Shown in pieces: positions 47,911 through 59,122 of a stretch of DNA of 64,000 bases. The notes beneath the pieces are model-generated. The model had not been told where the DNA came from. It saw nothing but the letters and a program-made list of their open reading frames with translations, and did not search any database. Position numbers and translations under genes: made by a program. Each line of letters opens with the position of its first letter. The stretch's first letter is position 1. The DNA is from Brassica napus (lineage: Eukaryota; Streptophyta; Magnoliopsida; Brassicales; Brassicaceae): NCBI RefSeq assembly GCF_020379485.1, contig NC_063439.1, forward strand, positions 24,056,098 to 24,120,097, written 5' to 3'.

Positions 47911-48721
47911 GAGCATCTCCAACCCACCTCTATATTTGCCTTTATATGCTATAATAGGAGAAAATTTACTCCATCTCAACTCTATTTCTTCCTCTAAAAT
48001 AGAGATTGCTATTTTCTCTTCTATATTTAGGGAAAAAATAGTATTTCTCTATAATAGAAACATACTTTTTTATTTACACAATAGTCTTTTAACTTTTTGT
48101 GTTTATAATTAAAATGCATATTTATGTAGAAATACATTATTTTTACATATAAAACCAATTATCTTTTGTTAACATAATAATTTTAATTTTTACAGTTATA
48201 AGTAAATAAAATAAATGAATAATGATATTATTTTATGTGAAAGTCTAATTTTTAACAAATAATACTTGATTTTATATTTAAAACTAAAATTATTAATTAT
48301 AGTTTAATTACTAAAAAATCTACATAAACTTTACATATTGATAACATATTTATTTAAATATTAATTAATACAACATATTAAAACACCTTAATATTATGGT
48401 AAATTACTTCCGGATCTCCATAATGATGGTTAGATAATGTATACTTTGTTTTATTATTTTCGTTTAATGTTTTTTGTAACAAACTGTTTAAATTAAATAA
48501 TATTGCACTTTTATGAAAAAAAAGTCCAAAAGATATAATGAATGAGTTTATTTTCAATATTTATAAGTTAAAAAGTGTTAATTGTAAAATTTAAAAAAAA
48601 TCTCTTAAGAATATTCCTTTTTAGAGGAGAAAATAGAGAAATACATTGGAGATAAACTCACCTCTATTATAGAGTTTTTCTATTATAGAGGAAAAAATAG
48701 AGAAATACATTAGAGATGGTC
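47911..48721. mobile_element. Large Tourist-like MITE with TAA target duplication
   Basis: The ends are GAGCATCTCCAACCCACCTC and TTAGAGATGGTC, inverted copies, with TAA on both sides (47908-47910 and 48722-48724). Subterminal TCTATTT/TTTTCTCTAT words are repeated at both ends. The 811-bp interior is AT-rich and noncoding. Confidence 0.75.
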
Positions 48722-48724
48722 TAA

Positions 48725-49942
48725 ATAAAAAACATGGAGTGAATCGTCTCACATTGGCCAAAGTCAGTCTTGAAAAACATGACGAAACAAGGATCACAGT
48801 GTAAAATTAAAGAGAGTATGGAAGAAAATTTAAATTTTGTTGAAAAACTAAAATTAATCCGAAATTGATCAAACCAATAATACCACCATTTTCTTTGATT
48901 TTTTATATTTTTTCAAAGAGCGGTGACACATACATTCAATTTTTCTACAAATAATAATATCATAAAAATGAAAAATTACAAAACAACAGTTTTAACTAGA
49001 CCGGTGATTTGGACGGACTTTGAAGAGTTGAAATGATTCATTTCATGATAATCCCCACGACATTCGATATGTATGGCAATACGAATATGAAATCATGGTG
49101 TCTTTAATTTGAATACTAAAAAAAAAGAGATCTATGTAAAATGCATTTTTTTCCCTTGAGAATTAACATGAGTATTTTCATAATAAAAGAAAGTAACAGT
49201 CCTTTTCATAATAAAAAAGTAACAGTCCTAACAAGTTAACAACATAACAAAGGGTGGCTATACAAGCCAACGAGAGGAGGTAAATGAATGCAAATGACTG
49301 TCGACATGATAAACCCGATGTATACCTGCGAACAATGGGAACTGAATTAGTAGTATGTATACATATACAAATAAAGTGAACCAAAAAAAAACATAAAGTA
49401 ATAAATAGTTATACGAACGTGTGCATTGATGGAGACCAGAGGAAGAATGTCCACCCACACGCGCACCTTAAATATATGCTTTTATCTGCACATCACTGAA
49501 AATCGAAGTAGGAGAATTAATGGATTATTAATATTCTTATTTTCAAAACTCGGAAATTATTTTGTGGAGTCACTAAATCCAAAGTGCGATGAATATAGTA
49601 CATTGAAAATCTCCATCCTCCAGTTGCACGAGGGCCTCTTTTTTGTCCCCTTATGCTCCATCCCTTTCTCCCTCTCTAATTATTTCTCAAAGTATATATA
49701 TCTTCGTGTATTATTATTATAAGTACATAATAAGATTTCACAAAAAAGCCAACTTCAACTATTTATATGTATATTCCCCATACGTATAGTGCATCCAAGT
49801 CTGTTGTTGATTGGTTGGTTCTTTTGGTTGTGTTCGTGTTGTTCATGCATCTGTGTGCATGTAAAATAGTTTACTAGTCTCTGTTTTAAATTATAAGCCA
49901 GTACTTAGAATTTTATAAATCCACGAGAAAACTATCAGAGAT
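48725..49942. other. Intergenic DNA, nothing assigned
   Basis: No gene is supported. Small frames at 49178-49722 on both strands have no recognisable motif. Confidence 0.4.
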
Positions 49943-49945
49943 TCA

Positions 49946-50105
49946 GGCTCCGAATAGTAACTGCAGTTTAAGCAGTACGGAACAAGCAGTTTAACTACGA
50001 TGCAGTTTTAACAGTTATAAAAACGTATAGATATATGGTGTATGTAAAGATTTTTGTTACTGTTAACTTCAGTGCGGGGCGAGACGGTTCGTAAAATTCG
50101 AAGCC
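49946..50105. mobile_element. Short foldback MITE, GGCTCCGAA family
   Basis: It begins GGCTCCGAATAGTAACTGC and ends TTCGAAGCC, with TCA on each side (49943-49945 and 50106-50108), as for Harbinger-type 3-bp duplications. The body matches the complement of about 52208-52357, including the ACAGTTATAAAAACGTATAG word. Confidence 0.6.
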
Positions 50106-50193
50106 TCAAGTTGACAGTTTACGGCTTAATATGCTTACCGGTAATTCCACCAAAATACTCTCTCTCCCACTATTTTAATATAAAATTGTAGTT

Positions 50194-51582
50194 TTTTTTT
50201 TTTTTCCACGAAAAAGTAATTTATTTCATTCAAAAAAAACACACAAGAGCCCACATAGAAATGGCTACAAGAACCCACACAAGGGTGACTCAAAACATAA
50301 ACTCGGAGATGAATGAACAATCTCCATCCACAAAAGCCCACATAAAGGCGGCTACTTAAACCCACACCGGGGAAGCTTACAATACCAAGAAACCAAAACC
50401 GACACTAGATAAGGCTAAGCAACCCGAGCGAATGAAAAGATAATTAGCAGATTTTAAACTTTTGTAGAGGCCAATGATCGGAAATTGCAGCTGCTGCTGG
50501 CTATAGCTCGCCACGCGGAAAATTCCACCTCCTACACCATGACTTATCGCTGCTGCTATACGCACGCAAAACGATAACGCCCAAGAACTCAAACCCTGCG
50601 ACTTCATGACACGACAGGAAGAACCGCTACACGGTCCACATTGCCTTCAGATAATGGTGCGACGCACATCGCGCCCACTTACTCATAGATAGAAGCCCAG
50701 ATACAAACTCAACTAAGACGAGGCCTTACCATACGGACCCTCCAGAACCACAGCCTGAGAACCGAAAAGCGATCACTGCACCCACCACTCTACGAATAAC
50801 CTCTGCTAACCCAACTCTCACCACGCTTTAACACTACCACCACTAACGGATTCAAGAAACCCACCAACACACTAAGGAAAATTTTTAAAGACCAAACTAT
50901 GACAGCAAACCAACTGAGAACTAAACAACAACCAACCAACACAAATACCACAAAGACAAGCCACTAACACAGACAAAAATAACACCGAAACCTACAACAA
51001 AGACAACAAGACCTAGAACTACGACACTCGGGATTGAAAGACAGCAGCAAAGGGAATAAGCTGGAACGATACCGGCGGGATGAGACTCCGTCGAAAGACA
51101 CCAAGAGACAGAACTTCTCACGCGCCACCACCTCCTGCACCGGCCCTTCAAACGACGGATAGAGCTATAACACACCGAGGCCGGTGAGAGAAACATCCTC
51201 AACAGATTCACGCGCCGCCTAACGGAGAGGAACACCGGAGATCTCCAAACGGAAAACGAGATCTGACAAACCTCAAACCCTAAAAACTGACTCCCTGAAC
51301 TGACCAACCTTACACGCCTCGCCGGGACTCCAAAGACTGACGAACTCCACAACCGAACGAAACCTCATGAGCAGATCGCTGGAGAAGTGAAGTCGGAAGA
51401 AACCAGAGCCCCTTGCATCTTGGACGGAGGAGAGGAACCAGAAGCAGAGAGCAAACAAAGACGAGGACTAAAAGCTAGGAGAGACGCCTCCGACACCGTC
51501 TAATCCGGCGCCGGAGCAAGGCGGAGGTTTCTATTGTTGTTCGCAGAGAGAATTGCAATTGGTATTTAATGCTCTTCTATAC
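50194..51582 (-). mobile_element. Noncoding retroposon with poly(A), Sadhu- or LINE-like
   Basis: Flanked by an exact 18-bp duplication, TAATATAAAATTGTAGTT, at 50176-50193 and 51583-51600. The minus strand ends TGAATGAAATAAATTAC, then TTTTTCGTGG and about 12 A. Its 5' part (51582-51000) is GC-rich and UTR-like (CTCCGGCGCCGGATTAG). Frames of up to 143 codons exist but show no reverse transcriptase, nuclease or other domain. Size, A tail and gene-like but noncoding body recall Sadhu retroposons of Arabidopsis; a LINE 5' UTR joined to its 3' end is the alternative. LINE machinery in trans would have moved it. Confidence 0.7.
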
Positions 51583-51660
51583 TAATATAAAATTGTAGTT
51601 GTAAATAACTAAAATAAAATTTTACTTTATTTTATATCTACAGTAATACTAACTGATGAC

Positions 51661-51700
51661 CCTGGAGTTGGTTAGCCGACAAAAAAAAAAGCCTGGAATT
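51661..51700 (+). mobile_element. Oligo(A) micro-insertion with paralogous empty site
   Basis: CCTGGAGTT at 51661-51669 is repeated as CCTGGAATT at 51692-51700, around GGTTAGCCGAC plus ten A and a G. The paralogous block downstream reads CTGATGAGCCTGAAGTTACT (about 52063-52082) with a single copy and no insert. Confidence 0.8.
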
Positions 51701-51940
51701 ACTCTATGTCAAATATACAAATTGTAAAACCTGCTAATATGTACTTAAAAAAATTGTAGGTTAGAGAAATTAGCGTGTAAAATTTGTTGATTTGTATCTG
51801 CCTTGCACTTATAATATACAAACCCTCTTATATCTTACTTTCAAAAAATTTGATTTGTAATAGAATAATCTTTTGATGTCATTTTTTTTATTCGTACTGT
51901 CTGTCAGCTGGTCAAATCGGACTACACCTATAACTTTTGA

Positions 51941-52108
51941 ATCAATTTCACCAAAATAATATGTTTCCCACTATTTTTATATAGAATTGTAGATGTAACT
52001 AACTAAAAAAACTAACTAATTTATTTTATTTTATATATCTATACAGTAATATACACCAACTGATGAGCCTGAAGTTACTTTATGACAAATCCGCCAATAT
52101 GTAAAATT
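51941..52108 (+). repeat. Paralogous copy of 50139-50193 joined to 51601-51755
   Basis: CACCAAAATAATATGTTTCC, CCCACTATTTTTATATAG and AATTGTAGATGTAACTAAC align through both flanks of the retroposon at 50194-51582, and then through the micro-insertion site, to CAATATGTAAAATTG. It lacks both insertions and so acts as the empty-site allele. Confidence 0.8.
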
Positions 52109-52110
52109 GT

Positions 52111-52430
52111 GGCTCCGAAAGGTAAAAGCGGATTAAGCGGTGCGGGATAAGTGGTTTGACAGCAGTACGGTTCTGACAGTTATAAAAACGTATAGATAGG
52201 CTTCAAATGTTACGAACTGTCCCGCCCCGCACCGCAGTTAACAGTAACAAAAATCTCTACATATACCATATATCTATACGTTTTTATAACTGTTAAAACC
52301 GTACTGCAGTTAAACTGCTTGTCCCACACCGCTCAAACCGCAGTTACCATTCGGAGCAATACAGTATATGTAAAGATTTTTGTTACTGTTAACTGCGGTA
52401 CGGTACGGGAAGGATGTTACCATTCGGAGC
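52111..52430. mobile_element. Foldback MITE cluster, GGCTCCGAA family
   Basis: The left end is GGCTCCGAAAGGTAAAAGCG. A right end, CGCAGTTACCATTCGGAGC, stops at 52357, and a second right end, GTTACCATTCGGAGC, stops at 52430. Inside, ACAGTTATAAAAACGTATAG and its complement form an inverted pair about 80 bp apart. Two right ends imply a nested or rearranged double copy. Confidence 0.6.
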
Positions 52431-53360
52431 ATGTATGTTTTGTGCAGTCTCATGACATGAGCATATTAATCAATTTAACGCTCTAGTTAAATATTACTCT
52501 TTTCGTTTTCAAAAGTAAAATTTTATAGAGTTATTTTTTGTTCCAAAATAATAAGTTTTCTAGAATTTAAAGTATTTTTAGTAGTTAATGTTGATAAATT
52601 GTATCTTTTTAAAAAACATTAATTAAAAATATTTCAATTGATTAACTACTATTGTTTGATAGTTATTAAAAAACGTATGGTGAAATAAATAATAATTTTA
52701 GTTATAAATATTTATTATATTTTTAATATGCACAAATATTCTATAAAAAATTTCTTTCGGAAACAGATGGAGTATTTATTATCTTAACTTAATTTGACCG
52801 TCTCTGTTAAGCTTGAAATTTATCCGATTTGAAAACAGTATTCTAGCTACCTTTTTTGCAGTCATGAGTCACAAGACGGCAAATCAGTTTAAACTGATAA
52901 AGATTTTATTAAAACTGAATCGATTTAATTGAAAAACTCATTGGATAAAGTCCAATTTTCCTTAAGCAGTAAAATAAACTTAGCCCGGTCTATTTTTTTT
53001 GTCAACTTTTTATTCATTATCCCGGTTCTTATTCACCAGCAGAGTAACCAGTGGAGAGAAAAGAAAGTCCGTGAAGGATAAGAAAGAGAGCGAGGAGACA
53101 AAGAGGTCAACTTCAGTGAATAAAGACATAGGTACGTGGACACCAGTAGCACACGTGCGCTCAATCATAACACTTATACATGCATACACACACTTATAAT
53201 ATGCTTTCCCATATGCATTTGTTTAAATACAATTAAAACATTTCTTCTCACCGGAAGGCGACGAGTACTGACGGACAAACCAACTAACACTCTTTAATTT
53301 ACTTATTGTAGGTCCACTTTCCTGCCATTTCCTTACTCCATTCAATTTTTTGTTCTCTAT
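52431..53360. other. Intergenic DNA, nothing assigned
   Basis: No gene. 53030-53170 is purine-rich and then carries GTACGTGGAC and ACACGTGCGC (ACGT cores), followed by TTATAATATGC, which is promoter-like, but no coding sequence follows. Confidence 0.35.
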
Positions 53361-53411
53361 ATCCAAATGAGCATTTTGTTACAAAGAAAAAAAAATCCAA
53401 ATGAGAATTTA
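53361..53411 (+). mobile_element. Oligo(A) micro-insertion
   Basis: ATCCAAATGAGCATTT at 53361-53376 recurs as ATCCAAATGAGAATTT at 53395-53410. The insert ends GTTACAAAG plus eight A. Confidence 0.6.
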
Positions 53412-54280
53412 CTATTTAACTTAGAGATTTATAATAAAATTGGAGGATATTGAAATATAAGTTTACTTTTAATTTTTTATAATTTACTTTTCTAAAATTG
53501 CAAGTTTATTTCGTGGAAAATACACTAAGTTTAATTTGACCGGGTCTTTGTGGTCGAGGGATAGTGGACGGGTTCTAGATGCAAACACATTCCAATTCGA
53601 TTTTCTGTTGAGAAAACTAAGTCACATTGTTCTACTTACCACGGCTGCAGATCCGTCCATATGAATATCTAGGAAAAAGCATGTCTTGAGATACACATTT
53701 TACCCAGAAATTAGATATGATTCTTTAATAAATCTGGATTAACATTTTTTAGCTAAAAAAAAGTTCAATCTATTCTACCAATGTAATTTATTCTATTAAA
53801 ATCGAAGTACAAAATAATACTTGCCTACTTTTAAGTGGATTTTTACAGATTTTCATTCCTTTTTCGACTTATTCTAAACAGTTTATTTATTAGTTTAATT
53901 TAAGTGTTTATTACATTTTTTACATTTTTTTCAAATTACTTCATTAATTATTATTTACTTCATTAATTATTATTTACCATAATAATTTGTTATCATTTAT
54001 TTTATGTATTAACCATAGTAATTTCACGTGTCACTTAAATTAAGTTGCTCCATTAGTGAAAAGAATTCAAACCGGTTAACAAAATTGTTTTTATTTCTTT
54101 ACATAATTAGTTAGATATGAGCAGTTAGATATACGTTCGGATATTATAATTTTTACGAGCTTCAAATTTTTGAATTTTAAAAGTAAACTATGTTCGGGTA
54201 TTATAATGTTTTTAACAGGGTTCGAGTTGGATTCTTCCGAGTTCGAGTATGTTCTTAAGAACTTAGAAATATCAAAATAA
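53412..54280. other. Intergenic DNA with a CCGAA-family fragment
   Basis: No gene. 54120-54250 (GTTCGGATATT, GTTCGGGTATT, GGGTTCGAGTTGG) is a truncated piece of the hAT-like family at 16968 and 27621. Confidence 0.4.
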
Positions 54281-54288
54281 CTTATATG

Positions 54289-54396
54289 CAGTGCCGGCTC
54301 TAAGCCATGTTAAGTAAAACATTCGCAACATGTGTTGTAAAAAAAAATTTTACATTGACACAACCATAAACCCCTAAAATCTCAAAACCGGTTCTG
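54289..54396. mobile_element. 108-bp hAT MITE with exact 8-bp target duplication
   Basis: CTTATATG lies on both sides (54281-54288 and 54397-54404). The left end is CAGTGCCGGCTCTAAG and the right end on the minus strand is CAGAACCGGTTTTGAG, with the hAT-style CAG start. There is no coding. Confidence 0.8.
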
Positions 54397-54451
54397 CTTA
54401 TATGTTTAAAAATATTATTAAACAGTTTATAAAAAAAACAAAAACTAATAT

Positions 54452-54467
54452 CCGCACAGACGTGCGG
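54452..54467 (+). mobile_element. Isolated Helitron-like 3' hairpin
   Basis: CCGCACAGACGTGCGG is a perfect six-pair stem of the kind that precedes Helitron CTAG ends. Here the following bases (TAAGGTGATTGATG) have no CTAG, so the terminus is decayed or the resemblance is chance. Confidence 0.3.
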
Positions 54468-54800
54468 TAAGGTGATTGATGATAGTTTACATAAGAGACA
54501 ATGTAATATTTGATGTTTACTGTGATAATATGTGTTTTATCATAAGTTTAATATTATAGTATTTTAGTATGCTTGTCCTATGTAAGACTAACAATTATAT
54601 CTGTCATTCGTGATAGAAGTACATCGATGAACTTGTTTTTTTGGCAACATTTAGTTAGCTTAAACTGTAAATTAGTTATGATTAATTTTACGTCCATATA
54701 GTTATATTCAGAATTCAAGATTTCGTTTGAAAAAAATATTCATACTACTAACATAATCGATCTTCTGCCTGACAGAAAAAGAAAGTCATTGATACATGGT

Positions 54801-54847
54801 AATGTTTTAAAGCAGTTTTTCTTTTGTCAAAATGTTTTTAAGTAGTT
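54801..54847 (-). mobile_element. TTGAC-oligo(A) micro-insertion
   Basis: AATGTTTTAAAGCAGTT (54801-54817) recurs as AATGTTTTTAAGTAGTT (54831-54847). The 13-bp insert on the minus strand is TTGAC plus AAAAGAAA. Confidence 0.55.
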
Positions 54848-54876
54848 AAGCCTTAATACCAAAACAAATAATGTCA

Positions 54877-54909
54877 TATAATCTTTTTTTTTTGAACATG
54901 TATAATCTT
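54877..54909 (-). mobile_element. Oligo(A) micro-insertion
   Basis: TATAATCTT at 54877-54885 recurs at 54901-54909. The insert on the minus strand reads CATGTTC plus eight A. Confidence 0.5.
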
Positions 54910-54937
54910 ATTACTAAATTCTAATGACCACTACCAA

Positions 54938-55967
54938 TCCCCTATATATTATTTGAAAAACATTACAACATTTTTTGTAGCCACGTGTCATCACTAAAAT
55001 GATTCTTAGAATCCTTAGAGAAATAGGTTGGTCCATCTAAATATATAATAAGCTTTTTATTAAACCATAATAAATACATTATTAATGTGCTTCATTATTT
55101 CTTTAAATAAGATTACGGAATTGCCTAATATGGCTAAAATATATATGACAATTAATAATTTTGAATAATAAAGATTTGATAAAAATAAGTGTGTATTATA
55201 ATTATATTTGTTTAATTTTAAGCTATTAAAAATAATTAAACAATCAAAGTAACCATATAATAAAAATTAAAAAAATAATTTATATATTATATTTTGAATT
55301 TTTAAAAACGAGTATAAATTACTAAAACTGTTAAAAGTTTCACATTCAAATTTTGTGATCTATGATTTAAAACTTTTGTTATGATATGATACAAATAATT
55401 AAAAAATAATATAAGTTGAAAATCTCATTCAATAAGTATCAAAAATAAAGATATATAAATATATGTATCATTTTAAATTAAACTATATGCCAAATAAAAA
55501 TACATAAATATCTTAATTTTGAAATTTACTTTGAACATTTTTTTGATAAAAAATTTGAAAAAATATTGACAACTTAATTTTTAAAAATATTATAAATTAC
55601 TTAAACCTTTAATCTCACAGTGAAAATTTTGTTATCATTAATTTAGACTTTTTGCTATAACATATACAAATGATAAAAAAATATGAGCAAAATGCATCAT
55701 CTAATAAATATTAATATTAAAATATACAATATATATGTTACTATCATTTAAATTTAATTATATATCATATCAAATAGAAAAAATATTTTTTCGATTTATA
55801 AAATTTATTTATATATTCGCACCAATTTAATTATATAAGTAGTAGATAATGACTTTTTAATTATTCAATATATATTTATTATTTCATAATATGTTATAAA
55901 CATATAATATATAAAATAATTTATATATATAATGTTCATTCCGCGCAAGGCGCGGATCTTAACCTAG
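54938..55967 (+). mobile_element. Non-autonomous Helitron, copy B (1,030 bp)
   Basis: It starts TCCCCTATATATTATTTGAA after an A and ends with hairpin CCGCGCAAGGCGCGG, then ATCTTAAC and CTAG before a T. It aligns to copy A over the first 680 bp and the last 45 bp. B has about 300 bp near its 3' side that A lacks. There is no coding. Confidence 0.9.
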
Positions 55968-56022
55968 TGTTTATTATTACGACATCCGACCAATATTTAG
56001 TTTGTACACACTGAATTGAGAT

Positions 56023-56063
56023 AATGTTGAATGCCTTCCTTTGCTAGAAAAAATGTTGAATGC
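56023..56063 (+). mobile_element. Oligo(A) micro-insertion
   Basis: AATGTTGAATGC at 56023-56034 is repeated at 56052-56063, around CTTCCTTTGCTAG plus a short A tract. Confidence 0.5.
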
Positions 56064-56800
56064 TTTTCACAAAGGAGTTCTAACCATTTTTTTAAATATG
56101 ATAAATCTTGAACACTAAAATACAATTTGATAGATCTCAGGTATCTCTCACTAGATTTACGAACTTATAATTATGCTCTAACAACCGGTTTTTCAAAAAT
56201 AATACCAAAATCAATGATATTCCATAACAGATCCTATATTTAAGCAATCACCTTCGATATCAAAGTACCTGACAATATATTATATCTCTTACAACTTATA
56301 AATAAACCTGCATCATCTGATCCTTTTTTTTTACATTTTGAGAAGCTATATTGGAAGGTTTTACCTTAGCCGGACTTCGTGGCACTAAAAAAGTTGAACA
56401 ACATTTCTACTGTGAGGTTTCTGAAGACAAAGCAATTTCATCTACAAGAAAAAAAGAGCTGCACTCTATTATTTTGTAGGTTGGAATAATGTTTGACCTG
56501 TTTTTTGTATTGTTTTAACTGAAAATACAATTATTTGCCTATTTTTATTGTAACAGGGTTTTTAGTGTAATTCTTAATTAGATCTATACCATTACCTGAT
56601 TTTACAATATAAAATACTGAATAAAAGATTTGAAGTTAAATATTTACATAGTTTTTTTTTTTGAACAACATATTTGTTCAAATATTGTGTTGCCTCGTTA
56701 CATGGGAGGTGATATATATTATAGTTAATCTGAATTATAACGTCATATTTATTGAATGGTAATATGCAAGATAACTGCAAAACAACTAAAATACGGTTCT
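56064..56800. other. Intergenic DNA, nothing assigned
   Basis: No gene. Near 56650 a T12 run followed by GAACAAC has weak ACATA repeats on each side, an unproven micro-insertion. Confidence 0.35.
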
Positions 56801-56802
56801 AA

Positions 56803-57054
56803 GAGCATCTCCAATGTAAAGCTTCATTTTTTTCTCTAAAATGGAGTAAAAGTGAAAATGAAGTAAAATTACTCTAACCCTACTCCATTTTTTACTCCAT
56901 AATGGAGTGATGAACAAACAAAAAATAGATTACTCCATTTATGAAGTAAACTTCCTTATGGAGTAAGATATTGAGTTGGGTTGAAGTATTTCTTACTTCA
57001 TATTTACTTTTACTCCATTTTAAAGGAAAAAATGAAGTAGGGATGAAAATGCCC
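56803..57054. mobile_element. Tourist-like MITE
   Basis: The left end is GAGCATCTCCAATGTAAAGC and the right end is GGGATGAAAATGCCC, flanked by CTAA (left) and TAA (right). The interior is an inverted arrangement of ACTCCATTTT/AAAATGGAGT words, closely like the second element of the 33.8-35.6 kb array. Confidence 0.7.
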
Positions 57055-57059
57055 TAATG

Positions 57060-57445
57060 ATAATAAAAATATATAATTACATGTGTATGTATAGAGGTTT
57101 TTGTCTTGTTCAAAGCCTTAAATGCGATGTTCAATGCAATGTTTAGGCATTTTTGAACTAAGTGTCAAAAAGTCAAAAGGAGAAAGGTACTCATTCATAT
57201 TTGCTGCTCGATTCTGTTTTACCTTTTTCCATTCTTCGGTATATTTAGTAGTGAGTATAACTGAGTATAGCCCATTGCCTATTTTAACTAAGCCTAGATT
57301 CCACGTTATCCCACGTGAATCTCAGTTGAAATTGTGTTTAGAATTTTATCAATAAAAATACTATCTCGTCTCATCAAAACCTACTAGTAATAACTTATTA
57401 TATAATGTTCAATTAATTTCGCCAGTTTCTTGTGTTTTTTTAGTC
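57060..57445. other. Intergenic DNA, nothing assigned
   Basis: No gene is supported. The open frame at 57122-57355 has no recognisable motif. Confidence 0.4.
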
Positions 57446-57447
57446 AA

Positions 57448-57895
57448 AGCATTTCCAACAAACATCCTTATTTCATTTTGAAAGGGAATCATCCTTAAAA
57501 CGAGAAATTAATTGTGTATACCTTCAATTTTTTGAAACATAATATATTTTTTAATATAATATTTTTTGAATCTTCAATATTAGTAATAATTAATAATAAT
57601 CACTAAAATTTCTTAAAATTACTATTTGACAAATATTAAAATAAAATATTTTGAAAATATATAATATAAGTACTGAAATGTAACTATTATAATATAAAAG
57701 TGCAAATAGAATATTTATATTTAAAATGTACATAAAGTACTAAAATGTGATATCAAAAAATATTCATGAGATTGTTAAAAATATATAATTTTGAGGAATA
57801 AAATAAAAATAAATAAATAGTTTTTAAAAGATTAAATATTTGTTGAAATGCAAAATTTCTTTAAAATGAAAGGATAAGAGCTATTGGAAATGCTC
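57448..57895. mobile_element. Tourist-like MITE, diverged copy
   Basis: AAGCATTTCCAACAAACATC at the left and CTATTGGAAATGCTC at the right are inverted copies of the family ends. No TAA duplication is preserved. The interior is AT-rich. Confidence 0.55.
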
Positions 57896-59120
57896 GTATA
57901 AATATATTATATCAGTTCATTTTTATGAAAGGATACGTATTTGAAAAAACCTATACAAAAAAATTCATTTCAAATTTTAAATAAAAGATGAGACTTATTT
58001 TCAGTTTTGATATGTCAGCCTTTTGTTGCCACGTTTACATTAGTAGCTACAAACTCTATAAATTATTTTATAAATTTGTAATTAGAATACATTTTATTTA
58101 ATTTGTTGGAAAGCATATATTTTAACTCTGCAAATGTGAACATCAGCATGTTGTTGTGACATATTCGTCATGTGGACTTAGTTTTAAAAATTGGCTTACA
58201 TGTGAAAATTTGGTGTTATATAAAGTCAGTCTTGGACTGAAAAATCACAAGGCTCGAGATCATTTTAAATCAGGATGAATAGCACATCAAATCTGTCAGG
58301 GTGCAGCGGGGGTGAGAGTATACATGGTCTGAAATGGACAAATGGTAAGACCAAAACACGTGGCCGGTATTAAACGAGTGGGATCAGCATAAACATATAC
58401 TATTTACTTGATTAGTATGAAATAAGTTGATACAATATTAGGGTAAAAGGGAAAGAGCAAACTATATCAAAATTATATAAAATTACGATGCAATACATAA
58501 TAATTATTAAATTTTTCTATATAAGAGTCGTACATGTATAGAGTATGGTTTGATGCAAAACTGTTTGGCTTAATAACTAGATTCGGGAAAACTACTTGGA
58601 ATTTTGATGGAATATTTGTCTTTTTAATTCTCATGATAGATTTTACCGAAGTAATCATTAAATAGATAGAAATCTCAAAATCTTTGACTCCACAGTCCTA
58701 CGGTTAAAAATTCAAAATAGGAGGAATACTTTACGTGGCTAAACAAAGATTAGTCATAGTAATAAGAAGCCTTTTCGAAGGAAACAAAAAGGCAAAGTTG
58801 AAGACTAAACTGGCACAACATTTCGGTGCAAGTTAAAAGTCCAAGCCTAGTGGAATCACTAATCCTACAGCATGACACATAGTTTTTACAAATATAATAT
58901 ATAATCCCCGTTTCAGAATTTAATATATACGATTACCAAAAATAATAATTAAATACATATCAGAATGAGAGTACTGGTGAAAAAAGAGTTGTGGTCGTAA
59001 TTTCTGCCACTGGAACTTGATTAGTGTTGGAATGAATTATTTTCAATGTTTGAATTCCAAGTAAAAAAAGTGTAAAATATATTTTTAACCAAGTAATGGT
59101 AGCTTAATAATAATATTTTA
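57896..59120. other. Intergenic DNA, nothing assigned
   Basis: No gene or bounded repeat is supported. Confidence 0.4.
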
Positions 59121-59122
59121 GG

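Noticed and set aside
50921..51458. Open frames of 143 and 61 codons on the minus strand
   Set aside because: They lie wholly inside a poly(A)-tailed retroposon with an 18-bp target duplication, overlap each other, and show no known domain.
53000..53200. Small basic protein frame MSTFYSLSRF
   Set aside because: No homology recognised, low complexity (K, E, S, T), no stop-to-intron context. The region is only promoter-like.
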